The notes under the pieces are model-generated. The model had not been told where the DNA came from and ran no database searches. It saw nothing but the letters and a program-made list of their open reading frames with translations. A stretch of DNA of 64,000 bases from Cercophora sp. LCS_1 (lineage: Eukaryota; Ascomycota; Sordariomycetes; Sordariales; Lasiosphaeriaceae), in the NCBI GenBank assembly GCA_036250225.1, contig JAPZLL010000040.1, forward strand, positions 124,001 through 188,000, read 5' to 3'. The number at the start of each line of letters is the position of its first letter. Positions within the stretch are counted from its first letter, which is position 1. The position numbers and the translations under genes were made by a program. Shown in pieces: positions 22,040 through 32,259 of the stretch.

Positions 22040-24490
22040 ATGGCCGGAGTTCAATTCGGCCTCGAGGTTGCCTTTTATGTCTATCCAATTGGCCTTTTTC
22101 TGACGCTAGGAACGTCGCAATCGATTTACTACTTTCGCAATCGGAGTCGGCCACAGCCCGCCGAGCCAAACGACAAAGCCGCCGATGGCATCCGCCGCTT
22201 CTACGCGTGGCTGATCTGGCTCGCCCAGGCTGTTCTCGCTGTTTTGGTTCTCCCCGCTATCATTTTGGTCGTACGCGACGCGGTTGTCAGCCAGGATGAT
22301 GGCGTGTTTCCTTACAGCGCGTATCTCGCTGCTCACGTCGGCGTGCTGCTTTACTTCCTCGCTGGGCTCCTTCCGGACCCTGACCGGCCGTGGTCGCCGA
22401 CTGCGTCGCATTGCTATGCGTGGATAGTTGGTGTATTGGTCGAGGGTCTTATTCTTGCTCTGTTCATCACTGAGCGACGTCACATCGATATGCCTTCCGC
22501 GCTCCTCGATACTCTCGTCGCGTTGGGCATCGCGAGGATCGCCGTCTTGGTTTTCATGGTTGCCGCGATTGTGCGCCGTTACTACGCCGTGCGATCGTCG
22601 CTCGCAAGCTCAACTGCCGGGGAGCGCCAGGGACTTCTCGAGAATGGACAGGGGCCGCCCAAGCCTGCCAAACGGCGCGATGCCCAGGAGACGGGATGGC
22701 TCGACTACATCGCCGGTTTCCGCGTCCTGTTTCCCTACCTGTGGCCCAAGGACTCGCCGCTGTATCAGCTCATCGTCATCATCTGCACCGTCCTTCTCGT
22801 TCTCCAGCGTGTGGTCAACTTGCTGGTGCCTCTCCAGCTCGGTGTGCTGGTGGAGTCTCTTGGCGTCGGCCACATCCCCTACAGAGACATTGTTCTCTAC
22901 GTTGTCTACCGAGCTCTGCAAGGCAACAGCGGTGCACTCGGCGCGGCACGGTCCGTTTTGTGGATCCCGGTCTCCCAGTCGCTCTTCCGCCGCCTCTCAT
23001 GCGCCGCCTTCGAGCACGTCCTTGGCCTGTCTCTCGACTTTCATCTGAGCAAAAAGATCGGCGAGGTCACCAGCGGTCTGAGTCGCGGCGCCGCCATCAA
23101 CACGTTCCTCGAGAACTTTGTCTTCCAGGTCTTCCCCATGATCTTCGACATCTTCGTTGCCGGCGTGCTGTTCTTCGTCAAGTACGACGCCTTCTACACC
23201 ATCATCGTCTTCTTCATCATGTGGTCCTACATCTTCCTGACCATCTACATGGCCAAGTACCGCGGACGCCAACGCCGTGACATGGCAATGAAGGCACGCG
23301 AGATGGACGCAGTCAAGACGGACGCTATCATGGCTTACGAAACTGTCCAGCACAACTGCGCTGTCGGCCCCGAGACGCAGCGTTTCCGCGGCCACGTTCT
23401 CATCTACCAAACTGCCGAGCGTCTGGTTCAGCTCTCGCTCAACGGCCTGAACCTGATCCAAAGCTCCATCTTCTCCATCGGTACAGCCCTTCTGGTCGCT
23501 GTCTCAGCCTACAAGATCTCGCAGGGCCAACAAACCGTCGCCGAATTCGTCAGCCTGATCGTCTACTTCACCCAGCTCCAAGCCCCCCTGAACTTCTTCG
23601 GGACCTACTACACCATGCTCCAGAACAACCTGATCGAAGCCGAACGCATGCTCGACCTGTTCAAAGAAACCTCTGGCATCATCGAAAAGCCCGACGCAAC
23701 CAAACTGACAAACCCCAAAGGCGAAGTCGAGTTCAAAGACGTCAAGTTCACGTACCAAAGCGGCAAAGCCCCCGGCAAGAACACCAAGCCAGCCCTGGAC
23801 GGTATCTCCTTCAAAGTCGCCCCCGGAACCAAAACCGCCATCGTAGGCGAATCCGGCAGCGGCAAATCCACCTGCCTGAAACTCCTCTTCCGTTTCTACG
23901 ACGTTGACGAAGGCGCCGTCACGGTCGACAGCCACGACGTCCGCGATCTGACCCTCGACAGCGTCCGCCGCAGCATCGGCGTCGTCCCGCAGGACACGGT
24001 CCTCTTCAACGCCTCCATCATGTACAACCTGCAGTACGCCAACCCGAACGCCACGCGTGAAGACGTCTACGAGGCGTGCAAGGCCGCCAACATCCACGAT
24101 CGCATCATGGATTTCCCGGACCAATACGACACGATTGTTGGCGAGCGCGGTCTCAAGTTGTCCGGCGGTGAACGGCAGCGTGTTGCGATCGCGAGGGCGA
24201 TTCTCAAGGATGCGAGGATACTGCTTCTTGACGAGGCGACTGCCTCTCTGGATTCGCATACCGAGCGCTTGATTCAGGATGCGTTGGAGCGGGTCACGTT
24301 TGGGAGGACGACGGTAACGATTGCGCATCGCCTGTCAACGATTACCACGTCGGATCAGATTGTTGTGTTGCACAAGGGCGTGATTGTGGAACGGGGAACG
24401 CATGCTGAGTTGCTGGCTCTTGGTGGCAGGTATCATGCCATGTGGGAGAAGCAGACAACAGCGGAGAAGACGGACAAGACTGAGCAGTAG
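22040..24490 (+). CDS. hmt1: HMT1-like vacuolar ABC half transporter
   Basis: ABCB-type half transporter related to fission yeast Hmt1, which loads phytochelatin/glutathione-metal complexes into the vacuole. One exon of 816 residues starts at MAGVQFGLE; the frame upstream to 21950 has only TTG. An N-terminal five-helix domain (about residues 1-190) precedes the six-helix core (about 235-560), a layout typical of HMT1 and absent from ATM1. The ATPase domain shows Walker A GESGSGKST, a Q-loop VVPQDTVLF, signature LSGGERQRVAIARAI, Walker B ILLLDEATASLD and the H-loop TIAHRLST. Substrate is inferred from family. Confidence 0.88.
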   Translation: MAGVQFGLEVAFYVYPIGLFLTLGTSQSIYYFRNRSRPQPAEPNDKAADGIRRFYAWLIWLAQAVLAVLVLPAIILVVRDAVVSQDDGVFPYSAYLAAHVGVLLYFLAGLLPDPDRPWSPTASHCYAWIVGVLVEGLILALFITERRHIDMPSALLDTLVALGIARIAVLVFMVAAIVRRYYAVRSSLASSTAGERQGLLENGQGPPKPAKRRDAQETGWLDYIAGFRVLFPYLWPKDSPLYQLIVIICTVLLVLQRVVNLLVPLQLGVLVESLGVGHIPYRDIVLYVVYRALQGNSGALGAARSVLWIPVSQSLFRRLSCAAFEHVLGLSLDFHLSKKIGEVTSGLSRGAAINTFLENFVFQVFPMIFDIFVAGVLFFVKYDAFYTIIVFFIMWSYIFLTIYMAKYRGRQRRDMAMKAREMDAVKTDAIMAYETVQHNCAVGPETQRFRGHVLIYQTAERLVQLSLNGLNLIQSSIFSIGTALLVAVSAYKISQGQQTVAEFVSLIVYFTQLQAPLNFFGTYYTMLQNNLIEAERMLDLFKETSGIIEKPDATKLTNPKGEVEFKDVKFTYQSGKAPGKNTKPALDGISFKVAPGTKTAIVGESGSGKSTCLKLLFRFYDVDEGAVTVDSHDVRDLTLDSVRRSIGVVPQDTVLFNASIMYNLQYANPNATREDVYEACKAANIHDRIMDFPDQYDTIVGERGLKLSGGERQRVAIARAILKDARILLLDEATASLDSHTERLIQDALERVTFGRTTVTIAHRLSTITTSDQIVVLHKGVIVERGTHAELLALGGRYHAMWEKQTTAEKTDKTEQ

Positions 24491-24742
24491 GGGCTGTAGA
24501 TTACATGTTGGTCGAGTGTCTAGATTGTGCCAATAGCTGATAATAGCCAGAATCTCTTGCAACTTTTGGGAACATGGCTCTCATTTTTACGCACCAGTCA
24601 TTTATCATTGTGACTCTGCAATCACCATTGACACTACCTAACTATATGCAAACATGGCCGGGTATTCTATACTGGGTATTTTACAAAGCTAGCTGGGCAT
24701 TCAAATGCAAACAGATCCTTCATCGCACACACCTGTCAAGAC

Positions 24743-26515
24743 TTATGCCCGCCGTGAACTCTGAGTCCCGCCTATCCCCAGATGGTTCGCGCCGTTTAAA
24801 AGCTGCGGGTTTATTGTTTGGTACTCCTGGTGATACTGGTAATCCATCGGCGAAGCGCCCTGACTCACGGCTGGAGTCCCAAGAACGCTCCCACCACCAA
24901 CACTGATACCCGAGTCCCTGTTTCTCAGCTCGGCAGACTTTTTGCAAGTCTCGAACAAGATCGTCGAGATGCGAGGGTACATGTCCGAGGCGCTAGTGAG
25001 AGAGAGTTGCTCGTTCATCAAGGAAGTCCGCAGGTCATCTTTTCGTGGCCGGAAATCGTCGTAAAATAGGCCGTCCATGACAGCGCCAGTGAAGCCGGGG
25101 TCGTTGCATCTCTTGGAACAGATTGCAGCGAGGCGATTTTGACAAGTGTCGGTGATGATCCGGGTCAGCCTGGCAAGCGAATGGTCGTCAACGGTATCGA
25201 TCAAGTTTTGAACGTGTTCCTCTACCTCGTGGAGGCGGGAGCAGGCTTCACCGTCGGTTCTTGGCGGTGACAGGTGGTTCTGAAGCTCAAAATGCTCCAC
25301 AACAGGGACGTGCCCTACGTCCTGTTAGCGTACGCGGAGACAGGACTGACGGGTGAATGGGGAGACCGACAATACGTGATACCACCAGCGTTGTCCTCAA
25401 ACTCGGGGAAACAAATCGAGAAGATGGATATCCACTTCTTCACCGGATCAGATCCCAATCGGAGAGCCCTCGATGTAAGAAGCCCGGCTTGCACGGCGCC
25501 AATTTTCCGGCGCTTCCGGGGGCAGACCGGTGGCCTTCCCGGCGATACATGGGCAACCTCGCTGGCAACGTCAGACTCTGCCCCGCATCTCGAGCAGACA
25601 TATCCCCGTGTGGCGCCGTGGAACTTCTTGATGTGGTTCCTACACCAAGATCGTCAGCTACACTGCGCCCTAGCCTCGCTTGTGGAGCCTACTTCAGCTT
25701 GGTGAACCCATTCTCTTTAAGCTCAAACCCGGTCACCGCACACTCTGGGAACTTGCTGGCAGTGTGGTCAAATGGGTACAGCTTCCGATATGGACAAGCG
25801 AGAGTGGTCCCTGGTACAAGTATTTTATTCGGGTCGCCGAAGAGACCCTCGGGGGAATGGAGTTTCTCGATCTGTCGCTGGATCTCTTCAGGCCCACCAG
25901 CCCCCCCAGGGTTGATGTTGTGAGAACCCCGGCCGGCGTCCCGTCCACCGCCGGTGTTGTGCGAGCCTGGGAATGCTCCCGTGAAGCCGAAGGATGTTGG
26001 GGGCTGCTGAGGGCATTGGAGAGAGGGAGGAAGGTTAACGCTTGCTGGCGACGTCAAGGTCGAGGCGGGACATTGGTGGATGAGTCGATCGTGGATAGTT
26101 CTGTGTCCGGGTCAGGGACCGGTCGCCAGCAGGAAGACGCCCTGGTTGACTTGGGCTTGGGCATGGGGACTTACAATGCTTGAAACGCAACAAGCTCGGT
26201 TTCGTGGTGGTCCAAGTCAGTGTCGCCGATGACGTCAAGGATGCCTAGCGGTTGGGCCAGGACTGCATGGGTAAACTCAGGCGATACCGGTGATCGCCCT
26301 GATGTCGACAAGGTTGATGGGCTCGAGAAAGAAGGGGAGATCTCAGATGGAGGAAGGAATCTTAGACAACCATGGGAGGAAACCACAGGTTGAACCCCGC
26401 TGGTTTGTGCAGCGGCTGGTTGATGTGGATCATGATGGACTTTCCCTGGTCGAATGTGGGAGCCGGGATGACGTGCGTCAATCGGAAGGGAAGGTGGGGG
26501 TTGTCGCCGGTCCAT
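24743..26515 (-). CDS. fungal zinc-finger-like regulator, uncharacterised (524 aa)
   Basis: Four exons, 26515-26175, 26100-25693, 25639-25386 and 25314-24743, joined in frame with GT-AG introns of 74, 53 and 71 nt. The first has a textbook GTAAGT and CTGAC branch; the third donor is ambiguous by three bases. The middle reads LACPYRKLYPFDH, CAVTGFELKENGFTKLKNHI then KKFHG and YVCSRCGAES. I recognise this as a degenerate C2H2-like Cys/His module common in large fungal proteins (CPYRK...C...LKEH). N-terminal 180 residues are Ser/Pro/Gly-rich. The C-terminal part is helical and ends in a low-complexity YQYHQEYQ tail. The start at 26515 is the first ATG of the exon, but a further 5' exon is possible. 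Confidence 0.55.
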
Positions 26516-27339
26516 GCCGGCTACGCCTTCCCGCAGAACTCGATACAAGCTCACAGTTCGCTCGTACAGCAGTGCGCGCCCCGAAGAATCTGGCTGATTG
26601 AGGATTCAAGGCAACAGAGCTCCATGGTGACGGACATCCCTCATAAATACGGGATGCGACCCGTCAGCCGCACAATTGCCCGTGCTGCGGCTTGCATCAA
26701 CCTTGGGGTTGGCCTCCCGCAAGATTTGCTCATTAGAAACAAAAAGAGATGGCGGTCAGGTTGTCCGTTATGCGTGGGGTCGATCAGGAGCCGCGACCCT
26801 GGTTGATGCGAGCACGTCAGCCCTGTGCACCACCAAAATTCGGTGTTCTGACCCCTGCAGCCGCTTCGGTTGTCGTCGATCCGACAGTGCTAGAGGCACA
26901 CCTGTTGCATCCGTGACGCCCCAAACTACTTGACCCGGAGCTTGACCGATCTCGAGACAACACGCCCCGTTCGAACTCCCGATTGGCTTTTTTGTCTCAA
27001 AAAGAAACAAAGTGACTGGCCGGCGATGCTGATAAGTCTGGTACCCAAAAAAGTGCAAGCATTAGGGTAAATGCTCTCCCAAGGTCCCAGCGCATTACGT
27101 GTCAGGACAACTCCGATTGGCTCTTTGAACTCTCAATGAATTTACAATGAGAGAAATGGCAAGATGGTGCTTGATGTGGGTTGATGATGGCTGCGATGTC
27201 CGAGTATAAGTAGACTCGCACGATAGGTAGAATGAGAAGTCAAGAACAGGTCCATCCTCACACCAACTTAGGACCTCCAAGCTGACAAGCAGCTCACACC
27301 TCATACACACCAGTCAATACCTGCTACAGCGCCCCTCTA
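26516..27339. other. intergenic
   Basis: 824 bases with no supported gene. A TATAAG box at about 27205 lies some 135 bases before the next start. Confidence 0.4.
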
Positions 27340-27658
27340 ATGCCCAGAGTCATGGGAGACATCACCAAGACACCGGCCTCATCTTATCTTGCCGCAAAGG
27401 ACCACAGAAAGTCAGCAGCTGAGAGACTCAGACGCAAGGAGTGAGTGAACATCATGAGATCCATCCCCATTCGGGACCCTGGCGCTTCAAATTACTAACC
27501 CCTTCTCCAACAGGGGCTCAATGCTTGCAAGCTTCATCTATAACACCGACTCTTGGCCGGACAGGCTCATCCAACTGCAGGCCATCCACAATGGCACCGA
27601 GGAAAAGCCTAGGCCCACTTCCCAGGTCCAGGAGACGGGCTTTAAGACCAAATTATAG
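27340..27658 (+). CDS. small two-exon hypothetical protein (81 aa)
   Basis: Not recognised. Exons 27340-27440 and 27514-27658 flank a 73-nt intron with GTGAGT donor, a perfect TACTAAC branch and CAG acceptor; the frame is kept across it. The product is basic and soluble: MPRVMGDITKTPASSYLAAK, then HRKSAAERLRRKEG, FIYNTDSWPDRLIQLQ and a charged tail. No signal peptide or membrane helix. The textbook intron is the main evidence that this is a gene and not a chance frame. Confidence 0.5.
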
Positions 27659-28300
27659 CTTGTCTTCTGGAGCTGGGTAACGTCGCCTGGGGGTGATGGG
27701 GTCTTGATGGTTGTTTTGAGGCAGGGTTCAGGTCAAACAGCATCTTTCTTAAACAAGCCGCGTACAAATCTGGGGGCGCAGGGGCAGAAACAAGGCAAAA
27801 TAGGTCATGTACTAGCCGGGTGGCAGCCCGTTGGAACAAACTGCCTCAAGTTGAGGGTTATTCATTTGAGGCCGCCGTGCCGGATGCGTACATAAATCCA
27901 GATAAATGTTGTTTCCCCACTGCGAACATTCCTCACAACAACGGAGCACAGCCCTCAATCATCCATTTTGATCTAAATTGTGGCCATGTGGTAATAGAGA
28001 TCAGACGAATTGAAGCCCGCCTTATCGAAGAATAGAACCGGCGCTCTCCAGGTGAATCAATGGGAGGAGCACATGACGTAGAACCACCCAGGGAATAGGG
28101 CACACCGGTAACTGTGGTTCGGACAGAATCCGACCATCCTCAAAATGTAAAGAGCGCCCCTCTCCAACCTGATCTCTCTTCTCTCTTCTTCCTCCACACC
28201 ATCAGTCAAGGCGAGCTTCCCAGAGTCTAGCTCTTATTCAACCTCACCAACTCCAGCTTACCTCACAACTATTGCATTACTTCGACAAACAACCTTCATC
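27659..28300. other. intergenic
   Basis: 642 bases; a CT-rich run (about 28160-28200) precedes the next start and resembles a fungal promoter pyrimidine tract. No gene seen. Confidence 0.4.
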
Positions 28301-28883
28301 ATGCAGCTCCTTACCTTCTTCCTCGTCGCCGCCCTGCAGCTTATCGCCCCCGCTCTTGCCGACTTCTATGTCTACGAGGTGAGATTTTTCGCCCCTCCCC
28401 ATCGCGCGACGCGTCGAGCTAACGCAGACAATAGGGCCGATTCTTCCGCCCCGGCGACGGCAGCCGTGTTGTCTGGGCATTCCATCCCCATTACCCCGAG
28501 TGTAGCGAGGTCCACTGGCATACCACACTCTACCGTGGCCGCGGCGATGTCAGCGGCGACAAGACTGGTGTTGCCTGCGATGGCATGGGCTGCTCTGACT
28601 CCAGCCCCGACCCCCAGACAATTGAGCGCCTCGAGATGAACACAGAGTTTGGCCACTACAGTAGGAACGCCGACGCCAACAGCTCGAATTCTGCTGACAG
28701 GGTTGAATAGCGTTCTACAAGTTCCGTGATTACAAGCTCGTGGACCTCAACGACAGAGTCGTGGGCGACTGCACACCCACCGCCGTCGACGAGAACACTT
28801 ACGATTGTGGCTTGGACAACACTGATCGCGTTTCCATGTCCACTCGCTTGTGGTGCAAGTCGGCTGAGGTTACCCCTCCTTGA
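28301..28883 (+). CDS. secreted six-cysteine protein, tandem copy A (158 aa)
   Basis: Exons 28301-28378, 28435-28660 and 28711-28883. A signal peptide of 20 residues ends LAPALA before DFYVYE. The mature protein has six cysteines in the order x-C, ACDGMGC, DCTP, DC, WC and carries no membrane anchor. It is a paralog of the gene at 29508-30085: both have a 26-codon first exon, introns at the same two positions and phases, and shared text ADFYVY, VACDG-GC, RLE, HYTxYKxRDxxLVDL and VVGxCTP. Function unknown; small secreted proteins of this kind are often effectors or cell-wall-associated proteins. The first in-frame stop after the last exon start is TGA at 28881. Confidence 0.7.
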
Positions 28884-29507
28884 TCTGGGAAGGCGGCTGT
28901 TTGGTCGGGATGGGCATGTTTGCTGGAGAAGGGGAGTCCGCGGGGCAGGCGCGGCAGCGTCAGGGAAGGACGCAGAGGTACATGCTCAAATAGTTTCTAA
29001 TGGAAGCGGGTAAAATCCAGAGATCGTGCATCCCATGGTGTGAGCAGCGACGTCGGGTGACGCAAGGCTCGGGGTTGCGACCGAGACATGAGGGGGAATT
29101 GGATCAGTCACAAGAGGCGGTGACCGCCAAACGGGAGTAAACTTGGAAGGCGCGCCCCGATGTGGCATCTTGAGTTCGTTTTCTCCTTCTTGGGTATTCT
29201 GAAGACTAGACTGCGAGGTTCCATGGCGTCAGGAAGGTGCTGCTGGTCAGCACCCGGCCCGGAAGACCGCACCTGCCGCATGACCTCAAGGTTGACGAAC
29301 CCACAAAGCACCACCTTGCACCTTCCACCAGAGAATTGAAGCGACCAAAGGCAAATCGTGAAAATCCCTCTGCCAGATTCGCCTCCTCTTCCTCTCCCAT
29401 CAATCACCTCCAAGACAACCTATTGAGCACCTTTCCCAGTCATTCCTACAGCTATTGTCCCTCCTGTCGACGACTACTCAAACAACCTACGAAGCCTCGA
29501 AATCGAG
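28884..29507. other. spacer between the tandem secreted paralogs
   Basis: 624 bases; no gene. Contains terminator of copy A and promoter of copy B. Confidence 0.4.
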
Positions 29508-30085
29508 ATGAAGCTTCTTCCTCTGCTCGCCCTCGCTGCTTCGCAGCTTGCCGTCCCCGCGGCGGCCGACTTTTACGTCTACCAGGTGGGTGGCCACGTT
29601 CAACAGCCAACACAGCTACGGTGCTAACATTGCAGCAGGGCCTCGAACAGTACACAGACCTTTGGTACACCGTTTACCTCTTCAACAAGTGGCTCTTCAA
29701 GTCCTGCGACGATGTTCGGGCATCGAAGGTGTACCTCGAAGCCGACGATGTAAGCAATTGGAACGCTGTCGCTTGCGACGGCGACGGCTGCGGCTACAGT
29801 AACCCCGATCCTGAGAAGATTGACCGTCTTGAGATTCATGCCGATTGGGGCCACTACAGTAAGAAAATCGCTCCGCTGCAGGTTCTCCCGCCTTGTGCGC
29901 TGACACTTTGCGTTGCGACAGCTTGGTACAAGGCCCGTGACGGCCACCTCGTCGATCTCGAGGACAAGGTTGTCGGCAACTGCACGCCGATTTCCGTCAA
30001 ATACCACACCTTCCACTGCAACACTGCGTTCCAAGCTATTGACGGGTCGACTCGCTTCCACTGCAAGACCGACGTTGGGCCGTAG
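29508..30085 (+). CDS. secreted six-cysteine protein, tandem copy B (153 aa)
   Basis: Exons 29508-29585, 29639-29858 and 29922-30085; intron 1 has a GCTAAC branch, intron 2 a GTAAGA donor. Signal peptide MKLLPLLALAASQLAVPAAA, then DFYVYQ. Six cysteines: KSC, ACDGDGC, NCTP, HC, HC. Alignment by eye with copy A shows conserved spacing of the ACDGxGC block, the LVDLxDxVVGxCTP block and the last cysteine, while loops differ strongly, so the duplication is old or the pair evolves fast. The second intron position follows GHYx in both. Product unknown. Confidence 0.72.
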
Positions 30086-30630
30086 ACATGGAGGGTGGTG
30101 AGAGCCTGGCGATAAGGGGCTGTGTGCGCCTGGACCTCCAGAGGCAAGCATAGAGGACATGTGGTGGGGGCATATTGGGCGAATGACATTGTCTTTGCGG
30201 GGAATACGCCGTGCGGAGTTGTTTTGTCAACCTTGGACTTGGTAGAACGGTATGTCGAATTTGTTCTGCGACTGCCGAGAGCCCCTCGCAGGGCGTGACG
30301 AGCCTGACCCCCGGGTTGATGTCTGCGCCCACTTCAGAGCTTGTCAATGCGTCGATCTCCCCGCAGATTTCAAGTTTGGTGACAGGTTTCTCGGCTTCAG
30401 TTTCAATGCCGGCTTCGAGTGTCCCAGCAAGCACCTGGGCCCTGCCCTGCCCCGCTACGTGGAGTCCCGTCCCCGACCCCGGGCCCGGCCGGGCCGATGT
30501 CACCGAACCCCACCACCCCGCCAGCCCCACCCCTCCTCCGACAAGACTCACACAACACCAGCCCGATTTTTCTCTCTCCCTCTATTTCGTCGCTATCTTA
30601 GCCAAACTCACTTGCGCAACCACCGCCAAA
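30086..30630. other. intergenic
   Basis: 545 bases, C-rich toward 30600. No gene recognised; promoter of the isochorismatase-like gene. Confidence 0.4.
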
Positions 30631-31499
30631 ATGCCCCCAACAGCCCTCTTCGTCATCGACATCCAAAACGACCTCATCACCGACCCAAAAACACGCATCC
30701 CCGCCGCCGACCGGATCCGCGAAGCAGGCACGAGAATCCTCTCGGTCGCACGCACCGTCATCGACTCGCGGGATCCAAGCACCCCGTCCCCTCTTGTTCT
30801 CGTTTTCGTCCAGCACGAGGATTTACCAGGGAAAGGCCCGCTCAAGAAGGACACGGAGCCTTGGGGGTTGGTGTTTGAGCCGCGGGAGAGCGAGGATGAG
30901 GTTTTGGTGCACAAGACGACGCGTGAGTCATTCTTCTCCTTTTTCCTCATTCTCGTTTTTTTTCTTTCCCTTTTTCTCCCCCCCCCCCCCGCCTTTGTCC
31001 CCCTTTTTCTCTCTCTCTCCCTGTCTCTTTTTTCTTCTTCTTTTTTTTCTGCAAACTCCTCTCATGCCAACATTTGTTCATCCGTGTCTCATGATGTTAT
31101 ATTATCCACCAAGGTACTTGTTGATAACTCGCTGCTTTGCTTCTTGCTGGCCTTACGATAGAGAGAAGGAACGAGGAAAATGTGGAGGAGGTAGATGAAC
31201 TGACAGCAGTAGGCGATACGTTCGCCTCGAACCCAGATCTAGCGGGCCGACTAAAAGAGATGGGCGTGAAGACGATTGTGGCATTTGGGATCCAGAGTGA
31301 GTGCTGTGTTGAATCGACCTGTCGAGGCGCGTTGGAGGCTGGGTTCGAGGTCGTCCTGTTGAGCGGGGCGCATTCCACGTATGACGCGGATGGGAAGACG
31401 GCCGTGGAGATTGAGAGGGAGGTGGAGGAGCGGCTGAAGGGACTGGGAGCTAAGAATATGGGGTGGGATAGGGAGTGGGAGACTGCCGGGTTCTTCTGA
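30631..31499 (+). CDS. isochorismatase-like cysteine hydrolase
   Basis: Small alpha/beta hydrolase of the isochorismatase/nicotinamidase superfamily, substrate unknown. Exons 30631-30922 and 31213-31499 give 192 residues, normal for the family. Catalytic elements are the N-terminal Asp in ALFVIDIQND (residue 10) and the cysteine in FGIQSECCVESTC; LLSGAHSTYD follows. The intron is 290 nt, long for this region, and contains a pyrimidine-only stretch with an 11-12 base C run. Its TAG acceptor after CTGACAG joins KTTR to DTFASNPDL, the junction expected from relatives. No biosynthetic neighbour points to a substrate. Confidence 0.8.
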
Positions 31500-31711
31500 G
31501 GCAGTTGTGGGAGGTTGTTGCAGAGGAGAGGGATATCAAGGCGTTTGTTGTGAGTAACGATGCTATTGGGGCGGTGTTCACACGCCTGCCTCTCAACTGG
31601 TGATGACGCCGACCAACGCAATGCTCACGGTACATGGCTGTCTCTGCCTCCAATCCAGCTGCAAATGCAGACTAAAGACTAACACTCGCTCACCAGTCCC
31701 CTCCAATTGCT

Positions 31712-32259
31712 CTAACGTTTCTCAGAATCCGGGTTCCCAGGAGTGGCGTAATTCTCTGGACGAGGTGTCCTGAAATCCACCAAGTCGCCTGCAACTATGG
31801 CTCGTTGAATGGGGGCACTCTTCTGCTGCTCCGAATCCAATGGGTTCGGGGTAAAACATTCCGGACTTTGGCTGTTTAGACCGGCGGTGGTACTCCATTT
31901 GCTCGCGGGCGTCGCTGTGGGACTTGTGTTGCTGGGTCCTGGGGCATTCCCGGAAGTTGAATGTGCCCCTGAAGACGAACCTGCTTTGGGTAGTGCGCCT
32001 GAGGGGCGGGCTGAGGCTTAACTGGTTCTTCGTACAGGCTTGGGCCAAGTTAGCGAGTTTTGGTGGGTTTCGCTCTCCCAATTCCCCACGGCAACGCTGA
32101 TTATATGCAAGCGGTCTTTCTCAGGGCTCCTCGGAGTGGGTTCAATGTTTGCCCGTAGCGACGCCTGTAAATGGCCGGGGCATCTGTCCTTGCCGTGTTC
32201 GACTGGTTTTAGACATCCCGGACCAAGCACTTGCCGTTCCTATGCTCGTAGCCGGACAT
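31712..32259 (-). pseudogene. degraded relative of the 33-43 kb Cys/His family
   Basis: An ATG at 32259 opens MSGYEHRNGKCLV, but one base later the frame must change to read GPGCLKPVEHGKDRCPGHLQ, which resembles the G-C-x-K-P...C part of the neighbouring family module (compare 38102-38019). A second open stretch ends at 31712 and reads Ser/Thr/Pro-rich text then DSEQQKSAPIQRAIVAGDLV. I could not join the two with a phase-compatible intron. Either a remnant gene or one with an unusual structure. The upstream DNA shares a block with the upstream DNA of the gene at 33320-35232. Confidence 0.3.

Noticed and set aside
22040..24490. Second ATM1 copy
   Set aside because: The ATPase is similar, but the five-helix N-terminal domain and lack of a mitochondrial presequence fit the HMT1 branch.
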